DNA of 64,000 nt from Occallatibacter gabretensis. GTDB lineage: Bacteria; Acidobacteriota; Terriglobia; Terriglobales; Acidobacteriaceae. The position numbers and the translations under genes are program-made. Positions 61,807 through 64,000 of this stretch are shown one piece after another (position 1 is the first letter of the stretch; each line of letters begins with the position of its first letter). The DNA lies in contig NZ_LAIJ01000009.1 in assembly GCF_001449115.1 (NCBI RefSeq), positions 2,330,574 through 2,394,573 of the forward strand. The letters are read 5' to 3'. The notes beneath the pieces were generated by a model. That model did no database searches and was not told the origin of the DNA. It saw nothing but the letters and a program-made list of their open reading frames with translations.

Positions 61807-62073
61807 GTGGATGCCGCTGTTGCAGCGTCCTCTGTCCGGCCGTTTCTCCAACTCATAATTGTTCTTGCTGTACTGCAATGGTTTCTGGAGAAGAGAGGCA
61901 TACAGGTCTCCTTCATTCAACTGGGATAGGGCTGGGACGCCCTCCTATTAGTTGCACTGATCGTAATCTTCATGTTCTGCTTGGTTTCCCTATCTGGCAT
62001 GGAGGATAGAGGGATCAAGGAAGCCCCGCTGGTCGTGATTGCCTTCTACTTCGGCTCCGCGAAAAAGAAGTGA
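61807..62073 (+). pseudogene. Two-helix membrane protein interrupted by an amber codon
   Basis: An 88-codon frame from GTG to TGA is broken only by TAG at 61927-61929, in the context L-G-stop-G-W-D. Before it lies a hydrophobic segment (FLQLIIVLAVLQWFLE); after it a second helix (ALLLVALIVIFMFCLVSL) and an end (APLVVIAFYFGSAKKK) typical of small holin-like or effector membrane proteins. One C-to-T change from CAG (Gln) would explain the stop. It lies 43 bp after the reverse transcriptase, so it was probably its partner. Confidence 0.6.
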
Positions 62074-62281
62074 TCCACAATTCAGCACCCTTCTGCACCC
62101 ATAGCGATTGAACTGCGAGTGCCTTGATCATTCGTTTCTGTGGGTTGCGAAATGGCCTGTTACAGACCTCTGCCGAACCCCGGCAGAGGTCGTAGACAGG
62201 CACTTCCTGCTCCGATTTCGATTGACGAGAACAGGCCAAGTCGCTCCTTGAGCAGTTTGAAGCAACCCTAGGAATAGATCG

Positions 62282-63421
62282 TTATTGTTCACGTGACTCC
62301 GACTGCTTGGTCCATCCTTCCAAAGCCTTTCTGGCCTCTTCGACGGCCTCGGGCTCCTCGTACATGAAGATTCGCCATTCCTCTTCATGTCTGGCAAAGA
62401 CCAGTCCGCACTGGGCCATCATCTCGCAGATCAGATCGTAGATAGGCGCAAACACTTCGATGGAGTCCCAAGCAAATTCCCGTAGCCAGAGTTCATGCAG
62501 GATACGTTCAAGCCGGGTCATTAGGTCTTTGACGGACGGTTTCTTTCGGAAGATCTCCTCGAGGTGCGGCGTGCGATCCTTTAGATTCCGTTCTATTCCG
62601 TGGACGTGGCCGAGCAGGTAACCGGCGCAGATAAAAACATCACCGAAGATTTGCTGAAGTTCGCGAAACACATCGCCGGCGCCGCGCCCTTCGCGATGTG
62701 CCTTGATCTGTTCCAATGCCGCTGCAGAGCTGTCTTCGATTGCTCGGCAGAGAATCCCTTCAAACTCCTCCACCGCTTCCGGGCGAAACATCGCCGAGGA
62801 CCGGCACGCAGCATATTCGCTCCAGACATCCATCGCCTTCAAGAAGGTCTGGCGCGAACGGTTGCCGCACTCCAGCGGCTTTCCATAGCTGTCGGGAAAC
62901 ATCCGGTAGAGATGGCTCTCGTGTTCCACATGCGCGGCTTCGTGGGCGATGCAGCCCAGCGCCAACCGCTGCATCGCCGGCTCCGGAGAAAGCGTCGATA
63001 ACGCCAGGCCACGGCGTAACACGATGTGGAAACGCAGGTCTCCCTCGCGGCGTACAGCAGCCGTCCGTGCCATCTCCATGACCTCCGGTTGGGGGTTCAT
63101 TTCTAACGGCACCTGGCCTTGGGGAAGGTCTTGCAGGGCGCACGCAGCCGCACGGCAGTCCGACGTGACTGTCACGCCGTCCAACGCCTGCAGCTCGATC
63201 CCGGAAAACGTGACGACGTAGAGTATTTCTTCGATAGCGACGGCCAGTGCGTCTTGTACCTTGGGTTCTTCAAAGCAGGAGAGATCGAGACTGCATCGGT
63301 CAGGCAGCGGCAACCGCCCTCCACCTTTCGGCGCGAAGGTCAGTTCGCGAATGGCGCTCATCGCGGACACCCCGTCGTTCTCGCACATGGAATTGTCGTA
63401 CATACAAAGCCGTGCCTCCAT
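62282..63421 (-). CDS. HEXXH-motif metallopeptidase-like protein
   Basis: A 379-residue protein with H160-E161-A-A-H164 in LGCIAHEAAHVEHESH and a possible third ligand E202 (VWSEYAACR), the layout of gluzincin-type zinc peptidases. A first half (LPDRCSLDLSCFEEPKVQDALAVAIEEILYVVTFSG) is mixed alpha/beta; the C-terminal half is helical. No signal peptide, so it acts in the cytosol. Several in-frame ATGs near the N-terminus make the start uncertain (MSAIRELTF is possible). Function unknown. Confidence 0.7.
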   Translation of the reverse strand: MEARLCMYDNSMCENDGVSAMSAIRELTFAPKGGGRLPLPDRCSLDLSCFEEPKVQDALAVAIEEILYVVTFSGIELQALDGVTVTSDCRAAACALQDLPQGQVPLEMNPQPEVMEMARTAAVRREGDLRFHIVLRRGLALSTLSPEPAMQRLALGCIAHEAAHVEHESHLYRMFPDSYGKPLECGNRSRQTFLKAMDVWSEYAACRSSAMFRPEAVEEFEGILCRAIEDSSAAALEQIKAHREGRGAGDVFRELQQIFGDVFICAGYLLGHVHGIERNLKDRTPHLEEIFRKKPSVKDLMTRLERILHELWLREFAWDSIEVFAPIYDLICEMMAQCGLVFARHEEEWRIFMYEEPEAVEEARKALEGWTKQSESREQ

Positions 63422-63590
63422 CGCCTATCTAAGGGCAACACAAATACGCGTTCCCTGGAGACCAGCACGAACCATTTGCGGGAAACAATATGCGGGATCA
63501 GCATAACTCCTCAATCGGATGGGGAGGCGAAAACGTCTGCGGTGCGCCCCCGCAAACAGCCCTATAACCCGAGGTCGGGGAGTTCGAAAG

Positions 63591-63710
63591 CCGATAGACA
63601 GGCTCCTGTGGCCTTTAGCTTTAGGGGCCTGGACATACGCCACAGGCTCCCCGACGCCAAAAGGTCTAGGGAGTTGCTCAGAGCGCCCGGCGGCGCTCTT
63701 TGTCTATCGG
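63591..63710. ncRNA. Possible structured element with a four-way-junction fold
   Basis: CCGATAGACA (63591-63600) is the exact complement of 63701-63710 and closes three inner hairpins: CCTGTGGC (63605-63612 with 63639-63646), CTCCC (63647-63651 with GGGAG at 63669-63673) and AGAGCGCC (63680-63687 with 63692-63699, 4-nt loop). All stems are perfect. It could be an RNA or a folded single-strand recombination site. The strand is not known. Confidence 0.5.
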
Positions 63711-64000
63711 GGTTTCGACACCCCAGGACGGTGCGTACCCGTCCCACCTCCATCATCGGTCATACCCAATGCCTATGGCAATCCGCCATCCACGGGAGGG
63801 GTTTCCTCCCGCGCTGCGACTGCTGCGCATTCTCCGCTTCCCACCACAGCGGCCTGTTCCTGCCGCAACGCGACCCTATGATTCATGTGCGCTGACGCGC
63901 ACGGATAGGGAAACCAAACCTTGCTGAGGTGAGCGAAGCGGGACAGTGTTTACGTTTTAGACCGGGGGAGATGGTTTACAAGCCCCTTGCGGAGGAAGTG
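63711..64000. other. Non-coding end region with further hairpins
   Basis: No gene supported. CGGGAGG (63793-63799) pairs with CCTCCCG (63805-63811). CCCTAT (63874-63879) pairs with ATAGGG (63905-63910), enclosing GTGCGC-TGAC-GCGCAC (63887-63902). GTTTAC occurs twice in the last 50 bases, near an ATG at about 63973; an insertion element or next gene may start there, but too little is visible. Confidence 0.4.

Larger units (their letters stand above)
16383..64000. mobile_element. Integrative and conjugative element (right end outside the window)
   Basis: Begins at the tRNA-Ala 3' end with a tyrosine recombinase, excisionase-like protein and LysR regulator. Then come a type IV secretion operon, SSB, primase, candidate oriT, coupling protein and MobF relaxase (to 37.4 kb), and a defence-like cargo block (37.6-63.4 kb). 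I found no second copy of the tRNA 3' end in the window, so attR should lie beyond 64,000. An integrated conjugative plasmid is equally compatible, given the RepB-type primase and SSB. Confidence 0.85.

Noticed and set aside
54527..62073. Amber codons as sense codons (recoding)
   Set aside because: Two TAG-interrupted frames occur, but many genes here end normally in TAG and no suppressor tRNA is visible; point mutation is simpler.
63119..63895. 258-residue plus-strand frame across the window end
   Set aside because: Half is antisense to the metallopeptidase gene and half runs through the hairpin array.
63950..64000. Insertion-sequence end or start of a transposase gene
   Set aside because: GTTTAC repeats and an ATG are suggestive, but 50 bases are too few to support a call.
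16383..64000. attR inside the window
   Set aside because: I looked for the tRNA 3' segment (TTCGATCCCGATCAGG) and found no second copy.
1..64000. CRISPR array
   Set aside because: No regularly spaced direct repeats and no cas genes were seen.

Overview
The window looks like chromosomal DNA of an acidobacterium (order Terriglobales; Granulicella, Terriglobus or Edaphobacter type). Three things point there: a PadR regulator directly overlapping an ADOP-type (acidobacterial duplicated orphan permease) gene, a twin signal peptidase I / RNase III cluster next to an AsmA gene, and palindromic intergenic repeats. The assignment is inference; no rRNA gene is present.

Bases 1-16,380 are ordinary chromosome: a small secreted protein, a HAD phosphatase, AsmA, two signal peptidases with rnc, padR-ADOP, a secreted TPR-like protein, an AbrB-Doc toxin-antitoxin pair, an ECF sigma / anti-sigma pair, and a quinone-oxidoreductase-like gene divergent from a TetR regulator. 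The block ends with tRNA-Ala(GGC).

Bases 16,380-64,000 are an integrative and conjugative element (ICE) or integrated conjugative plasmid. A tyrosine recombinase sits beside the 3' end of the tRNA, followed by an excisionase-like gene and a LysR regulator. A near-complete type IV secretion operon follows (VirB2, B3, B4, B9, B10, VirB5-like, B6, B8, B11 and three small proteins, 19.5-28.9 kb). Next come SSB, a RepB-type primase, two small DNA-binding-type proteins, a hairpin-rich candidate oriT, a VirD4-type coupling protein and a MobF (TrwC) relaxase-helicase (29.4-37.4 kb). A conserved 45-bp block precedes both the excisionase gene and the virB operon, which suggests that excision and transfer are switched on together. 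The right end of the element is not in the window.

Bases 37.5-63.4 kb are a dense cargo island that looks like anti-phage defence. In order: a two-gene operon with a degenerate PLD-like protein; a RES-Xre toxin-antitoxin pair with an extended antitoxin; a PD-(D/E)XK protein; a DUF4062 protein; a 1,698-residue nuclease-STAND ATPase of Avs type; a decayed gene; a proteasome-like Ntn hydrolase; a second PD-(D/E)XK nuclease; an S8 protease operon; a HEPN / Schlafen-AlbA / reverse transcriptase gene run followed by an amber-interrupted small membrane protein; and an HEXXH metalloprotein. The last 580 bases are non-coding and hairpin-rich, including a possible four-way-junction element.

The best candidates for undescribed biology are the reverse transcriptase with its interrupted two-helix partner, the S8 protease operon, the PLD-like operon, the Ntn hydrolase and the cloverleaf element. 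All functional statements on the cargo are inferred from motifs; no database was searched.
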